64,000 nt of DNA. Origin: an uncultured Clostridia bacterium. GTDB taxonomy: Bacteria; Bacillota; Clostridia; TANB77; CAG-508. Positions within the stretch are counted from its first letter, which is position 1, and each line of letters starts with the position of its first letter. This document shows, piece after piece, positions 1 through 7,697 of the stretch. The position numbers and the translations under genes are program-made. A model generated the notes under the pieces. It made no database searches. It had not been told where the DNA came from and saw only the letters and a program-made list of their open reading frames with translations. The stretch is taken from contig CAKPPO010000001.1 in the NCBI GenBank assembly GCA_934177725.1, forward strand, positions 1 through 64,000, in the 5' to 3' direction.

Positions 1-22
1 CAGGCCCACACTTTATATGTAG
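1..22 (+). CDS. 3' end of a pilin-like/FGE-fold surface protein gene (partial)
   Basis: The first bases read in frame 2 as RPTLYM followed by TAG at 20-22. This is the same C-terminus as the complete pilin-like/FGE-fold protein ending at 36369, and the identity continues for about 75 bases past the stop. I infer that the body of a paralogous gene lies immediately left of the window. Only six codons are visible, so nothing else can be said of the product. Confidence 0.75.
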
Positions 23-114
23 CCCTGAGCACTGTTAAGAAAACTATAAAGTATAGAGCATTAAATATAAAAAAATATAATTTTAAAGTTCGCATTTTAG
101 GCGAACTTTAGTAA

Positions 115-192
115 CGCTAAGATGGAAAATTTTGAATTTATTGGCGAAGCAAGTAGATTCAAAATTTTCCACTAGCGTGGCGTTTTTTTTTT
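115..192 (+). terminator. Rho-independent terminator in copy A
   Basis: A long stem pairs CGCTA (115-119) with TAGCG (173-177) and TGGAAAATTTTGAAT (123-137) with its exact complement at 157-171. A run of T follows at 183-192. It ends the transcript of the partial surface gene. Confidence 0.75.
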
Positions 193-301
193 GTTTCAAA
201 AAAAGACAACGCAAAAAAGAAAGACCAACTATAAGAAGTCAATAGATTTATAGAAAAAAATTTAAAAAATTTTTCCAAGAAAAATAGACATCACAAAATA
301 A

Positions 302-327
302 GCGATTTTTGATATGTAAAAATCGCT
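302..327. repeat. Perfect 9-bp inverted repeat
   Basis: GCGATTTTT and AAAAATCGC separated by 7 bases lie just downstream, on the minus strand, of the transposase remnant. It could be that element's end or a hairpin; there is no T-run on either side. Confidence 0.5.
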
Positions 328-350
328 GGGGATAACTGTAAATCTAAATG

Positions 351-458
351 CTATTGTTTAGGTACTTCATAAGGTGTGTTGTTCTTTAATACAGCATAAA
401 TGATATTACACATTTTTCTAGCAACAGCACTATATTCTTGTAGGATTTTTTTATTTGT
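351..458 (-). pseudogene. C-terminal remnant of an IS110-like transposase
   Basis: The minus strand reads ...KKILQEYSAVARKM, then CNIIYAVLKNNTPYEV and a TAG stop at 351-353. The AVARK...IIYAVLKN..PY pattern resembles the C-terminal end of IS110/IS116/IS902 transposases. No ATG or upstream catalytic domain is present: the frame runs into the promoter region of the lipoprotein at 544. I read it as a decayed insertion-sequence fragment of about 36 codons. The assignment rests on a short match. Confidence 0.5.
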
Positions 459-459
459 A

Positions 460-488
460 TTGAAAAAAATATGTGAACATGTTATAAT
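460..488 (+). promoter_or_regulatory. Sigma-A-type promoter of the lipoprotein gene
   Basis: TTGAAA (460-465), a 17-base spacer and a perfect TATAAT (483-488). The expected transcript starts near 495, about 50 bases before the ATG at 544, which has GGAGG just upstream. Confidence 0.75.
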
Positions 489-543
489 ATGGGCATAAAA
501 CTAATAAACTATATATTTTTCTTTACAAAATGGAGGGAAAAAG

Positions 544-1017
544 ATGAAAAAGAAAATAATTTTACTTTTATGTTTCATAATGTTAACTGTTATTCTAACA
601 GGTTGTTCATCTATTACAATTGATGAAGCAGAAATTGAAAAAATGACAGAAATTGCGGACCATGTTGCCAATGAAAAAGGGTATAAATTACCTGAAGGCT
701 ATAAAGTTTCATACGAAAATGAAACAACAAATGCACGGATATGTATAAGTAAGAGAATTGAAAGTGGAAAAGTTTTCCTTGATATAACTTTTGATATTTC
801 AGGAGAAGAAACAAAATTTACTGAAATGGAGATACAGGATTTCTCAATGATGTATTCGGTGTGGACTTATATAATAGTAATTTTGGCTGCTACCGGTTGC
901 ATAATTTTAGCTATACTTATTTCTGAATTTCTGCGAAAAATCAATGAAAAATTAAAAAAGGTAAATTCAAAACTGGAAAAAAGAATAGTTAGATTAAAAG
1001 AAAAAAAGAAAATGTAG
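544..1017 (+). CDS. Small lipoprotein with C-terminal membrane helix
   Basis: A 157-residue protein. The N-terminus is a lipoprotein signal peptide ending in the lipobox LTGC (Cys near residue 21). An extracytoplasmic region of about 80 residues follows, with no recognised domain. A strong hydrophobic helix comes next (around 105-130, WTYIIVILAATGCIILAIL), then a highly basic tail likely to be cytoplasmic and helical. Lipid anchor plus transmembrane helix plus basic tail is an uncommon layout. It has its own promoter and ends at a bidirectional terminator shared with the convergent rluD-like gene. Function unknown. Confidence 0.8.
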   Translation: MKKKIILLLCFIMLTVILTGCSSITIDEAEIEKMTEIADHVANEKGYKLPEGYKVSYENETTNARICISKRIESGKVFLDITFDISGEETKFTEMEIQDFSMMYSVWTYIIVILAATGCIILAILISEFLRKINEKLKKVNSKLEKRIVRLKEKKKM

Positions 1018-1026
1018 AATAGCATA

Positions 1027-1076
1027 AGAGAAAAAGTAGAAGTAGCAATTTATTTTGCTACTTCTACTTTTTCTCT
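1027..1076. terminator. Bidirectional terminator between convergent genes
   Basis: A perfect 22-bp stem (1027-1048 with 1055-1076) and a 6-base loop. It is rich in A on the left and T on the right, so it can act in both directions. The stop of the minus-strand gene (1064-1066) lies inside the right arm. Confidence 0.8.
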
Positions 1077-1909
1077 ATAATTTTACCATTCAAATAAGAT
1101 AAAATACCACTTGAAGAAGAAAAATTAAATTTTAAGCTATAACTTTCAAGCAATTGAGTCTTTTTATTAAATTTTTTATTTATTTCATTTTTGCCATACT
1201 TTCCATCTCCAATAATAGGAAAACCTATGTAAGCAAGATGTGCTCTAATTTGATGAGTTCTGCCAGTTTCTAATTTAACATCTAATGTAGAAATATTTTG
1301 TTTATTATCTTCTTTAATAACTTCATAAGAGGTAATAATTTTTTGATAGCCTTTTTTAGACTCATCTAAAATGTAAACTAAAGATTTTTTACTATCCTTA
1401 AACAAGAAGGCTTCAAGTTTAGCTTTTTTTACTTTAGGTATTCCATAGACAATAGCTCTATAATGTTTTTCAATCTCGTGATTTTTAAATTTATCTAAAA
1501 GAATGTTTAAAGATTCTTCATTTTTAGCAAATAAAACAAGCCCAGTTGTATTTCTATCAAGCCTATGGCAAGGTTTAATATAAGGATATTTTTTTTCTAA
1601 AATAGAAGTAACACTATTCTCTCCAACAACTTCAATGTTTGTAGGTTTATCAATAACTAAAATGTTATCATCTTCATATATAGTAGGAAGTGAAACATTA
1701 TTTTCTAAAAGTTCATCACTAATAAAAACTTTAATTTCATCACCTGTGTGAAGTATTATATTTTCTGAAATTCTATTATCATTTACACGAAAATCTTTTT
1801 TTCTTAAAGTTTTATAAAATAGACCTGAACTTAAGTTAGGAAAATTATCAAAAATAAATTTATCTAATTTTTTATTATTATACTTTTCATCTACAACTAA
1901 AATCTTCAT
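1064..1909 (-). CDS. RluA/RluD-family 23S rRNA pseudouridine synthase
   Basis: A 281-residue protein of normal length for the family. An N-terminal S4-like RNA-binding region (about 12-65) precedes the pseudouridine synthase domain. The family motif HRLDRNTTGL lies at 115-124 and contains the catalytic Asp118. A later block GRTHQIRAHLAYIGFPIIGD is the standard RluA-family C-terminal motif. It isomerises uridine to pseudouridine in RNA. The exact target site, and so whether it is RluD or a paralogue, cannot be fixed from sequence. It stands alone, convergent with the lipoprotein gene. Confidence 0.92.
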   Translation of the reverse strand: MKILVVDEKYNNKKLDKFIFDNFPNLSSGLFYKTLRKKDFRVNDNRISENIILHTGDEIKVFISDELLENNVSLPTIYEDDNILVIDKPTNIEVVGENSVTSILEKKYPYIKPCHRLDRNTTGLVLFAKNEESLNILLDKFKNHEIEKHYRAIVYGIPKVKKAKLEAFLFKDSKKSLVYILDESKKGYQKIITSYEVIKEDNKQNISTLDVKLETGRTHQIRAHLAYIGFPIIGDGKYGKNEINKKFNKKTQLLESYSLKFNFSSSSGILSYLNGKIIEKK

Positions 1910-1975
1910 AAAAACTCCATAAAATGCTATATTTTAAATATAAAATATTATATAATACAAAATTTCAAAAATCAA

Positions 1976-2004
1976 TTGCATTTTTTAAATACATATGTTA
2001 CAAT
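1976..2004 (+). promoter_or_regulatory. Promoter of secG
   Basis: TTGCAT (1976-1981), 17-base spacer, TACAAT (1999-2004). The transcript would begin about 40 bases upstream of the secG start. Confidence 0.6.
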
Positions 2005-2052
2005 AAATAACGTTAAAGAAAAAAGGAAAAATAAACCAAAGGAGAGAATGAA

Positions 2053-2301
2053 ATGGAAGTTTTAAAATACATAGTATTAGGAATATATTTAATAATATGT
2101 GTTGCATTAATAATAGTTGCCACAATGCAAACAAAAGATAGTCAAGGAGCCTCAGGAGCAATTACAGGTTCTTCAACAAATAATTTTTATGAGAAAAATA
2201 AAGGAAGAACAAAAGAAGGAAAAATAAAAAGACTAACAATAATATTAGGTGTTTTATTTTTAGTATTTACAATAATACTTGGAATCTTATATGTAATTTA
2301 A
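2053..2301 (+). CDS. secG: Preprotein translocase subunit SecG
   Basis: An 82-residue protein with two membrane helices (about 3-23 and 61-81). The loop between them contains the typical SecG pattern of small residues (QGASGAITGSSTNNFYEKN). It is the accessory subunit of the SecYEG channel and assists SecA-driven export. A strong AAAGGAGAG ribosome site precedes the ATG. In many Firmicutes rnr and smpB follow secG; here rnr is about 39 kb away. The gene is monocistronic between its promoter and that of the next gene. Confidence 0.9.
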   Translation: MEVLKYIVLGIYLIICVALIIVATMQTKDSQGASGAITGSSTNNFYEKNKGRTKEGKIKRLTIILGVLFLVFTIILGILYVI

Positions 2302-2352
2302 CTGTAAAAATGACTTGTAATACAAATGTAATATAAAAAAAATAAAAAAATG

Positions 2353-2381
2353 TTGACGAAATAAAAAAAATGTTTTAAAAT
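2353..2381 (+). promoter_or_regulatory. Promoter of the LPXTG protein gene
   Basis: TTGACG (2353-2358), 17-base spacer, TAAAAT (2376-2381). It leaves a leader of roughly 90 bases before the ATG at 2480. Confidence 0.6.
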
Positions 2382-2479
2382 ATTAATAGATTTAAAGAGA
2401 ATTTGTATTTTTGTGTATATTTTAGACAAAAAATATAAATACTAAATAATAATTTCAGAAGAAAAAGGAGAAAAAGAAC

Positions 2480-2839
2480 ATGAAAAAAATGAATTTAAAA
2501 AAGGAAATCTTAGTAATAATTATGGTAGCATTAATGCTTTTAGTAATTTCTACAAAAGTACTTGCTACAGGTACAGCTGGACCAATCATTATTAATACAA
2601 TAGCAACAACAGATCAAAATTCTACAACAAATAGTACAACAAATACTATATCACAAATACCTACAACAACAAATACTATAGCACCAGTTACAACAAATAC
2701 TACTACAAGCAATTATCAAAATACAACATTACCACAAACAGGAGATGCTAGTGATTATGCAATATTCTTATTAATAGTAGTAGCTATAGTAGTAGCTATA
2801 TATGCATACAAAAAAGTAAAAGAATATAATATTAAATAA
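2480..2839 (+). CDS. Small LPXTG cell-wall-anchored protein
   Basis: A 119-residue protein with all parts of a sortase substrate. There is a signal peptide (1 to about 29, ending VLA), then about 54 residues dominated by Thr and Asn with no globular domain, then the sorting signal LPQTG at 84-88. A membrane helix and a basic tail (YKKVKEYNIK) finish it. After sorting only a short, probably O-glycosylatable Thr/Asn stalk would remain on peptidoglycan. The convergent gene downstream encodes a sortase, its likely processing enzyme. Function of the exposed stalk is unknown. Confidence 0.85.
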   Translation: MKKMNLKKEILVIIMVALMLLVISTKVLATGTAGPIIINTIATTDQNSTTNSTTNTISQIPTTTNTIAPVTTNTTTSNYQNTTLPQTGDASDYAIFLLIVVAIVVAIYAYKKVKEYNIK

Positions 2840-2852
2840 AAATAAATAAGTT

Positions 2853-2886
2853 AAAAAGAAAATAGATTTTTATCTATTTTCTTTTG
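2853..2886. terminator. Bidirectional terminator between LPXTG gene and sortase
   Basis: AAAAGAAAATAGAT (2854-2867) pairs with ATCTATTTTCTTTT (2872-2885) around a 4-base loop. The stem is flanked by A and T runs and includes the 3' end of the sortase gene. Confidence 0.75.
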
Positions 2887-3541
2887 CTTTTATAACAATT
2901 CTAGTTCCTTTAATTGTATTACAAGTTATTAAAGTAATTTCTCTAATTCCATTGGTATTTTGATTCATACAAGAAGTATCATTTGCGGATACTTCTAACT
3001 TTTCATATATGATATAATCGATTTTATTTGAACTTAAATCGTAAACCTCAATTATATCGCCTGTATCTAAAGAAGAGAGTTTACCGAAATGTTTTTGATT
3101 TCTATAATTATGACCAGCAATACATAAATTACCTATTTCATTAGGCATTGGACCATAAAAGCGACAAGGTGAAATTTCGAGTAATTCATCAGAAACTGTA
3201 GATAAAATAGGGTACATTAGGCTAATTTTATCTATCTTTAATAATCCAATAACAAAAGGATTAGATGAAGAAGTTTCTTTATTCGTAGCAGAAGTTTTTA
3301 TAGCAGAATAATTATTGTTAGTATTGTACAAACTTTGTATATTAAAATTGCTTGCTAGACTTTTTGAAAGATTTTCTCTCTTATTTGCATTATATTTTAA
3401 TAAAATGTAAAAAATAATAAGAAAAAATATTGAAATAGTTGCAATAAGAAAAATAGTTTTAAATTTTCTATTTATATTATTTGAATTATTTAACTTATAT
3501 TTTTTTTGATAATCTAAATCATTTCCTAAAATTTGGTTCAT
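2870..3541 (-). CDS. Sortase (cysteine transpeptidase)
   Basis: A 223-residue protein with a single N-terminal membrane anchor (about 28-48) and a C-terminal sortase domain. The three catalytic residues are visible: His144 in AGHNYR, Cys207 in LITCN and Arg214 in TRIVIKA. Sortases cleave the LPXTG signal between Thr and Gly and attach the protein to the cell wall. The neighbouring LPQTG protein is the obvious substrate. The compact domain, without large insertions, resembles class D or E enzymes of Clostridia more than class A or B, but I would not fix the class from sequence alone. An AAAGGAG ribosome site precedes the ATG. Confidence 0.9.
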   Translation of the reverse strand: MNQILGNDLDYQKKYKLNNSNNINRKFKTIFLIATISIFFLIIFYILLKYNANKRENLSKSLASNFNIQSLYNTNNNYSAIKTSATNKETSSSNPFVIGLLKIDKISLMYPILSTVSDELLEISPCRFYGPMPNEIGNLCIAGHNYRNQKHFGKLSSLDTGDIIEVYDLSSNKIDYIIYEKLEVSANDTSCMNQNTNGIREITLITCNTIKGTRIVIKAKENR

Positions 3542-3749
3542 AAAATCTCCTTTGTAAAAAATAAAATTTATTATATTAGTATTGACTAAAAACTAAAAAA
3601 TATGTCGAAAAATAGCTATTTGATTTTGAAATGTTAAATTATAAAAATAAATAAAATATTATTAAAAAAATTCACAAAAATGTTTCTTTTTTTTATCGCT
3701 TATGATAGAATGATAAACGAAAATAGAAATTATAAGGAGGACTATGTAT

Positions 3750-4457
3750 ATGCCAAATTTAAAATACAAACGTGTTCTCTTAAAGTTAAGCGGAGAGGCA
3801 ATAGGAGGAAAAGAAGGCAGAGGTGTGGATGCAGAAACTTTAGGAAAAATATGTGATGAGATTAAGAAAATGGTAGAATTAGGTGTAGAAGTAGCTATAG
3901 TAGTAGGTGGAGGTAATTTTTGGAGAGGAAGATATGGACATCAGATGGAAAGAACGACATCTGACTATATGGGAATGCTTGCAACTACTATGAATGGATT
4001 GGCACTTCAAGATTCGCTAGAAGCAAGGGGATTAGCTACTAGACTTCAAACGGCTATCGAAATGAGGCAAATTGCAGAGCCATACATTAGAAGAAAAGCA
4101 ACAAAGCATTTAACAAAAGGAAGAATAGTTATATTTGCTTGTGGAACAGGAAATCCATTTTTTACAACAGATACAGCTGCAGCACTTAGATCAGCAGAAA
4201 TAGAAGCAGAAGTTATACTTCTTGCGAAAACTATAGATGGGGTATATTCTGCAGATCCAAAAGAAGATAAAAATGCAATAAAATATGATGAAATAACATA
4301 TTTGGATATATTAAATCAAGACTTAAAAGTAATGGACTCAACAGCAACTTCACTTTGCAAAGATAATCAAATACCTTTAATAGTATTTGGAATAAATGAA
4401 CCAGAAAATATGGTAAAAATAATTAAAGGTGAAAAGATAGGCACATATATCAAATAG
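3750..4457 (+). CDS. pyrH: UMP kinase
   Basis: A 235-residue UMP kinase of the amino-acid-kinase fold, converting UMP to UDP. Motifs include KRVLLKLSGEA at the N-terminus, VVGGGNFWRG (phosphate binding) and the segment DTAAALRSAEIEAEVILLAK. I chose the ATG at 3750: the AAGGAGG at 3734-3740 lies 9 bases before it, but only 3 bases before the in-frame ATG at 3744. It heads the conserved pyrH-frr-uppS-cdsA-rseP block. tsf, often upstream of pyrH, is not here. Confidence 0.96.
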   Translation: MPNLKYKRVLLKLSGEAIGGKEGRGVDAETLGKICDEIKKMVELGVEVAIVVGGGNFWRGRYGHQMERTTSDYMGMLATTMNGLALQDSLEARGLATRLQTAIEMRQIAEPYIRRKATKHLTKGRIVIFACGTGNPFFTTDTAAALRSAEIEAEVILLAKTIDGVYSADPKEDKNAIKYDEITYLDILNQDLKVMDSTATSLCKDNQIPLIVFGINEPENMVKIIKGEKIGTYIK

Positions 4458-4466
4458 AGGAGAAAG

Positions 4467-5486
4467 ATGATAGTATTAATATTAATAAATGTAATTTTTA
4501 TTGTATATGTATATTCAAAATATTATAAAATACCTAAAAATATAAATGCTGAAATAGATGAAATAAAAGATAAAGACTCAATAATCCTTGGCTATATAAA
4601 TGATTTAAAATTTAATAATAATTTCGATTTAATTTTAGCAGAAATAATAGAGTTAAATATAAAAGGATATATAAAAATAAATTACAATAAAGAAAATATT
4701 GAAAAATATGATTACACAGTAAGCCAAAATGTTGATATAGCGTCAAATACATTAACTAAATATGAACTAATGACGTTGAATTTTTTATTTTCAAATAAGA
4801 TGGAGATTACAAAGCAAGAATTAGAAGAAAAATTAAACAATATATATCACTTATATAATATACAATTTAATGAAATAGAAAAAGTGCTAAACAAGAAAAT
4901 TATAGAGGAAAATATAATAGATGAAAAAAAACAAAAGAAATTAACTAAAAGAGCAAAATGGTGTATAAAAATATCAATTTTTTTAGTTTTAATAGTAAGC
5001 ATATTAAATTCAATAGGGGCTTTAGCAATTCATAGAATATACATAATATTATATGTGATTGAAAAATTGATGCTATGTATATTAATTCTAAAAGCCAATT
5101 CTTATACAGATAAAGGTAAAATTATAAAATATAATATTGAAAAATACAAAATTGAACTTCAAAATAAAGAATTTTTATTTGGAAAAAATACAATGAAAGA
5201 AATAGTGAAAGATAAAGAGTTTGCTAATTCTATTGCATTACATATAAATACGCAAGCCAAAAAAGCTTTTATAAATAATAAAATTGCAAAAGATGCAAAT
5301 AGAATATTAAAAAAGATAATTATTGGTGTTCTAACAATTATTATATTATTCTTTTTAGCAATTATAATAATGAGTAGAATAATGATGGTATTACCAAAAG
5401 ATGCTATAGCTTGGATATATATAATTATAGCAATATCTGCTGCATGTGTAGCTGATATAACATTATCATATAAAAATAAAAAATAA
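4467..5486 (+). CDS. DUF2207-like membrane protein
   Basis: A 339-residue protein with an N-terminal helix (1-15), a soluble region (about 20-165), a pair of helices (167-210), a second soluble stretch and two C-terminal helices (about 283-335). The soluble part resembles the C-terminal half of DUF2207 proteins: a LAEIIELNIKGYIKI segment followed by YTVSQ... and LTKYELMTLNFLF. No catalytic motif is visible. It lies 9 bases after pyrH and 16 before frr, so it is co-transcribed with them. Its insertion between pyrH and frr, normally adjacent, is unusual. Function unknown. Confidence 0.6.
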   Translation: MIVLILINVIFIVYVYSKYYKIPKNINAEIDEIKDKDSIILGYINDLKFNNNFDLILAEIIELNIKGYIKINYNKENIEKYDYTVSQNVDIASNTLTKYELMTLNFLFSNKMEITKQELEEKLNNIYHLYNIQFNEIEKVLNKKIIEENIIDEKKQKKLTKRAKWCIKISIFLVLIVSILNSIGALAIHRIYIILYVIEKLMLCILILKANSYTDKGKIIKYNIEKYKIELQNKEFLFGKNTMKEIVKDKEFANSIALHINTQAKKAFINNKIAKDANRILKKIIIGVLTIIILFFLAIIIMSRIMMVLPKDAIAWIYIIIAISAACVADITLSYKNKK

Positions 5487-5502
5487 AAAAGGAGAATTTA
5501 AA

Positions 5503-6051
5503 ATGGATTATACAAATATTGAAGAAAGAATGAAAAAGACAATAAGTGTTTATGAGGAAAATTTATCAGAAATTAGAGCAGGTAGAGCTAATCCTGCAAT
5601 ATTAAACAAAATAACAGTAGAATATTATGGAACAGCTACTCCAATAAACCAAGTAGCAGGAATTTCAGTTCCAGAGGCAAGATTAATAGTAATTCAACCA
5701 TGGGATGGTAGTGTATTAAAAGAGATAGAAAGAGCAATATTAGCTTCTGATATTGGAATAACACCAAATAATGATGGAAAAGTAATAAGATTAAATTTCC
5801 CAGAATTAAATGAAGAAAGAAGAAAAGAATTAGTAAAAGACATAAAGAAAATGGGAGAAGAAGCTAAAGTGGCAGTCAGACAAGTAAGAAGAGATGGATT
5901 AGATGAATTCAAAAAACAACAAAAAGATTCATTAATTACAGAAGATGATTTAAAACAAGCAGAAGATCAAGTTCAAAAATTAACAGATAAATATGTAGTA
6001 GAAATAGATAAACTAACAGATGCAAAAGAAAAAGAAGTAATGACACTATAA
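5503..6051 (+). CDS. frr: Ribosome recycling factor
   Basis: A 182-residue protein, close to the family's usual 185. It splits the post-termination ribosome together with EF-G. Diagnostic segments are LSEIRAGRANPAIL, GISVPEARLIVIQPWD, NDGKVIRLNFPELNEERR and VRQVRRDGLDEFKK. The ribosome site AAGGAG sits 9 bases before the ATG. Downstream, a 101-base gap with no clear hairpin separates it from uppS. Confidence 0.97.
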   Translation: MDYTNIEERMKKTISVYEENLSEIRAGRANPAILNKITVEYYGTATPINQVAGISVPEARLIVIQPWDGSVLKEIERAILASDIGITPNNDGKVIRLNFPELNEERRKELVKDIKKMGEEAKVAVRQVRRDGLDEFKKQQKDSLITEDDLKQAEDQVQKLTDKYVVEIDKLTDAKEKEVMTL

Positions 6052-6152
6052 AATAATAGAAACATCCGGCGAGGGACATTTCTTATCATTATAGGAATAC
6101 CATAGGCAAAGAAGTGTTCCAAACAGAAATTAAAACAAGATAGGAGACAAAA

Positions 6153-6860
6153 ATGGAAAAGGAAAATATGCCAAAACATATTGCTATCATAATGGATGGA
6201 AATAGAAGATGGGCAAAACAAAAGGGTCTGGATCCAAAATTAGGACATAAAGAAGGCGCAAAGACATTAGAAAAAATTGTACGTTATGCTAATAAAATAG
6301 GTTTAGGCTATATTACAGTGTATGCTTTTTCAACAGAAAATTGGAAGAGAACTGAAGATGAAGTAGGAGCACTTATGCTATTGCTACAAAACTATTTAGA
6401 TGATTATAGTAAGAGAGCGGATACGGAAAATATAAAGGTAAAAGTGCTTGGTGATATTTCAGCTTTATCAGAAGGAATGCAAAAAAGTATTAATAAATGT
6501 ATGGAGAGAACTAAAAATAATACAGGAGTAACATTTAATATAGCATTAAACTATGGTGGAAGAGATGAAATTGTAAAGGCAGTAAAGAAAATTTCAGAAC
6601 AAGTAAAAGAAGGAAAAATAAATATAGGAGATATTAACGAACAGTTAATATCAGATAATTTATATACAGCAGGTGAGCCAGATCCAGATTTACTAATTAG
6701 GACGAGTGGAGAATTAAGAACAAGTAATTTCTTACCATGGCAAATAGTGTATTCAGAATTTGTATTTATAGAAAAGAATTGGCCAGATTTTGATGAAAAA
6801 GACTTAGATGAAGCAATAGAAATTTATCAAAATAGAAATAGAAAATTTGGAGCAAAATAG
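6153..6860 (+). CDS. uppS: Undecaprenyl diphosphate synthase
   Basis: A 235-residue cis-prenyltransferase that makes the C55 lipid carrier for peptidoglycan and other wall polymers. The catalytic block HIAIIMDGNRRWAKQKG holds Asp15. TVYAFSTENWKRTEDEV and the C-terminal DLLIRTSGELRTSNFLPW motif are intact. GATAGGAG precedes the ATG. The cdsA start follows 12 bases after the stop, so the two are translated from one message. Confidence 0.96.
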   Translation: MEKENMPKHIAIIMDGNRRWAKQKGLDPKLGHKEGAKTLEKIVRYANKIGLGYITVYAFSTENWKRTEDEVGALMLLLQNYLDDYSKRADTENIKVKVLGDISALSEGMQKSINKCMERTKNNTGVTFNIALNYGGRDEIVKAVKKISEQVKEGKINIGDINEQLISDNLYTAGEPDPDLLIRTSGELRTSNFLPWQIVYSEFVFIEKNWPDFDEKDLDEAIEIYQNRNRKFGAK

Positions 6861-6872
6861 AAAGGAATTTAT

Positions 6873-7682
6873 ATGGATTTAAAAAGATTATCATCAGCAT
6901 TAATTGGGTTTCCACTAGTAGCAATAATATTAATTTTTGGAAATAAGTATTTAGTAGATATATGTATAAGTGTAATTGCAATAATGTCATTACATGAATA
7001 TTTTCATAGCTTTAAAGAACAAAATCAAAATAAAGATTTAAGATGGATGGCATATATATGTGCATTGTCAATTGCTTGTATACATATTATACCATCAGAA
7101 TATGTGCTAAAAGTAATAGCAGCACTTATTCCAATTTCTATTTTAGTTTTATTTGCGCAAGTAATAGCAAGTAATATGAAATATAATATAAAAGATATTG
7201 CAATTACATGCTTTGGAATTTGTTACATTGTAGTATTTCTAATGTATATTCCTGTAATTAGAGAAATGCCAAATGGAAAAATCCTAATTTGGTATGTACT
7301 TTTTGCAGCATGGGGTACAGATATTTTTGCATACTTAATAGGAAGAAAATTTGGAAAACATAAATTTACTAAAATAAGTCCTAACAAAAGTATAGAAGGT
7401 TGTATTGCAGGAACAGTTGGAGCTACAATAATAATGCTTATATACACATACATATGTAATACATATCTTGGAATGAATTTCAATTATTTATATATAATAC
7501 TAATAGGAATAGTGTTAAGTTTAGTGGGGCAAATAGGAGATCTTTCAGCATCTAGTATAAAAAGATACACAGGAATAAAAGATTTTAGTAATTTAATTCC
7601 AGGACATGGTGGAATGCTAGATCGTATAGATAGTGTTATATTTATTGCACCATTTGCATACTTCTTACTAATGTTATTGTAA
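6873..7682 (+). CDS. cdsA: Phosphatidate cytidylyltransferase
   Basis: A 269-residue integral membrane enzyme with about seven or eight hydrophobic helices. It forms CDP-diacylglycerol from phosphatidate and CTP. The CdsA signature near the C-terminus is clear: GQIGDLSASSIKRYTGIKD followed by PGHGGMLDRIDS, with the metal-binding Asp residues. It is followed after 15 bases by rseP. The dxr gene, which often sits between cdsA and rseP in Firmicutes, is missing from this place. Confidence 0.95.
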   Translation: MDLKRLSSALIGFPLVAIILIFGNKYLVDICISVIAIMSLHEYFHSFKEQNQNKDLRWMAYICALSIACIHIIPSEYVLKVIAALIPISILVLFAQVIASNMKYNIKDIAITCFGICYIVVFLMYIPVIREMPNGKILIWYVLFAAWGTDIFAYLIGRKFGKHKFTKISPNKSIEGCIAGTVGATIIMLIYTYICNTYLGMNFNYLYIILIGIVLSLVGQIGDLSASSIKRYTGIKDFSNLIPGHGGMLDRIDSVIFIAPFAYFLLMLL

Positions 7683-7697
7683 AAGGAGATTTAAGAA

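Larger units (their letters stand above)
1..223 (+). repeat. 3' cassette, copy A (pairs with 36348-36578)
   Basis: Direct repeat of 36348-36578. It covers the last codons of the surface gene, a nearly identical stretch to about base 80, a small hairpin (84-92 with 102-110), a large hairpin (115-177) and a trailing segment ending AAAAAAGAAAG. The copies differ by small indels and stem changes. Both downstream flanks diverge right after base 223, so this looks like a gene-plus-3'UTR duplication or a region homogenised by gene conversion or retrohoming. Confidence 0.9.
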
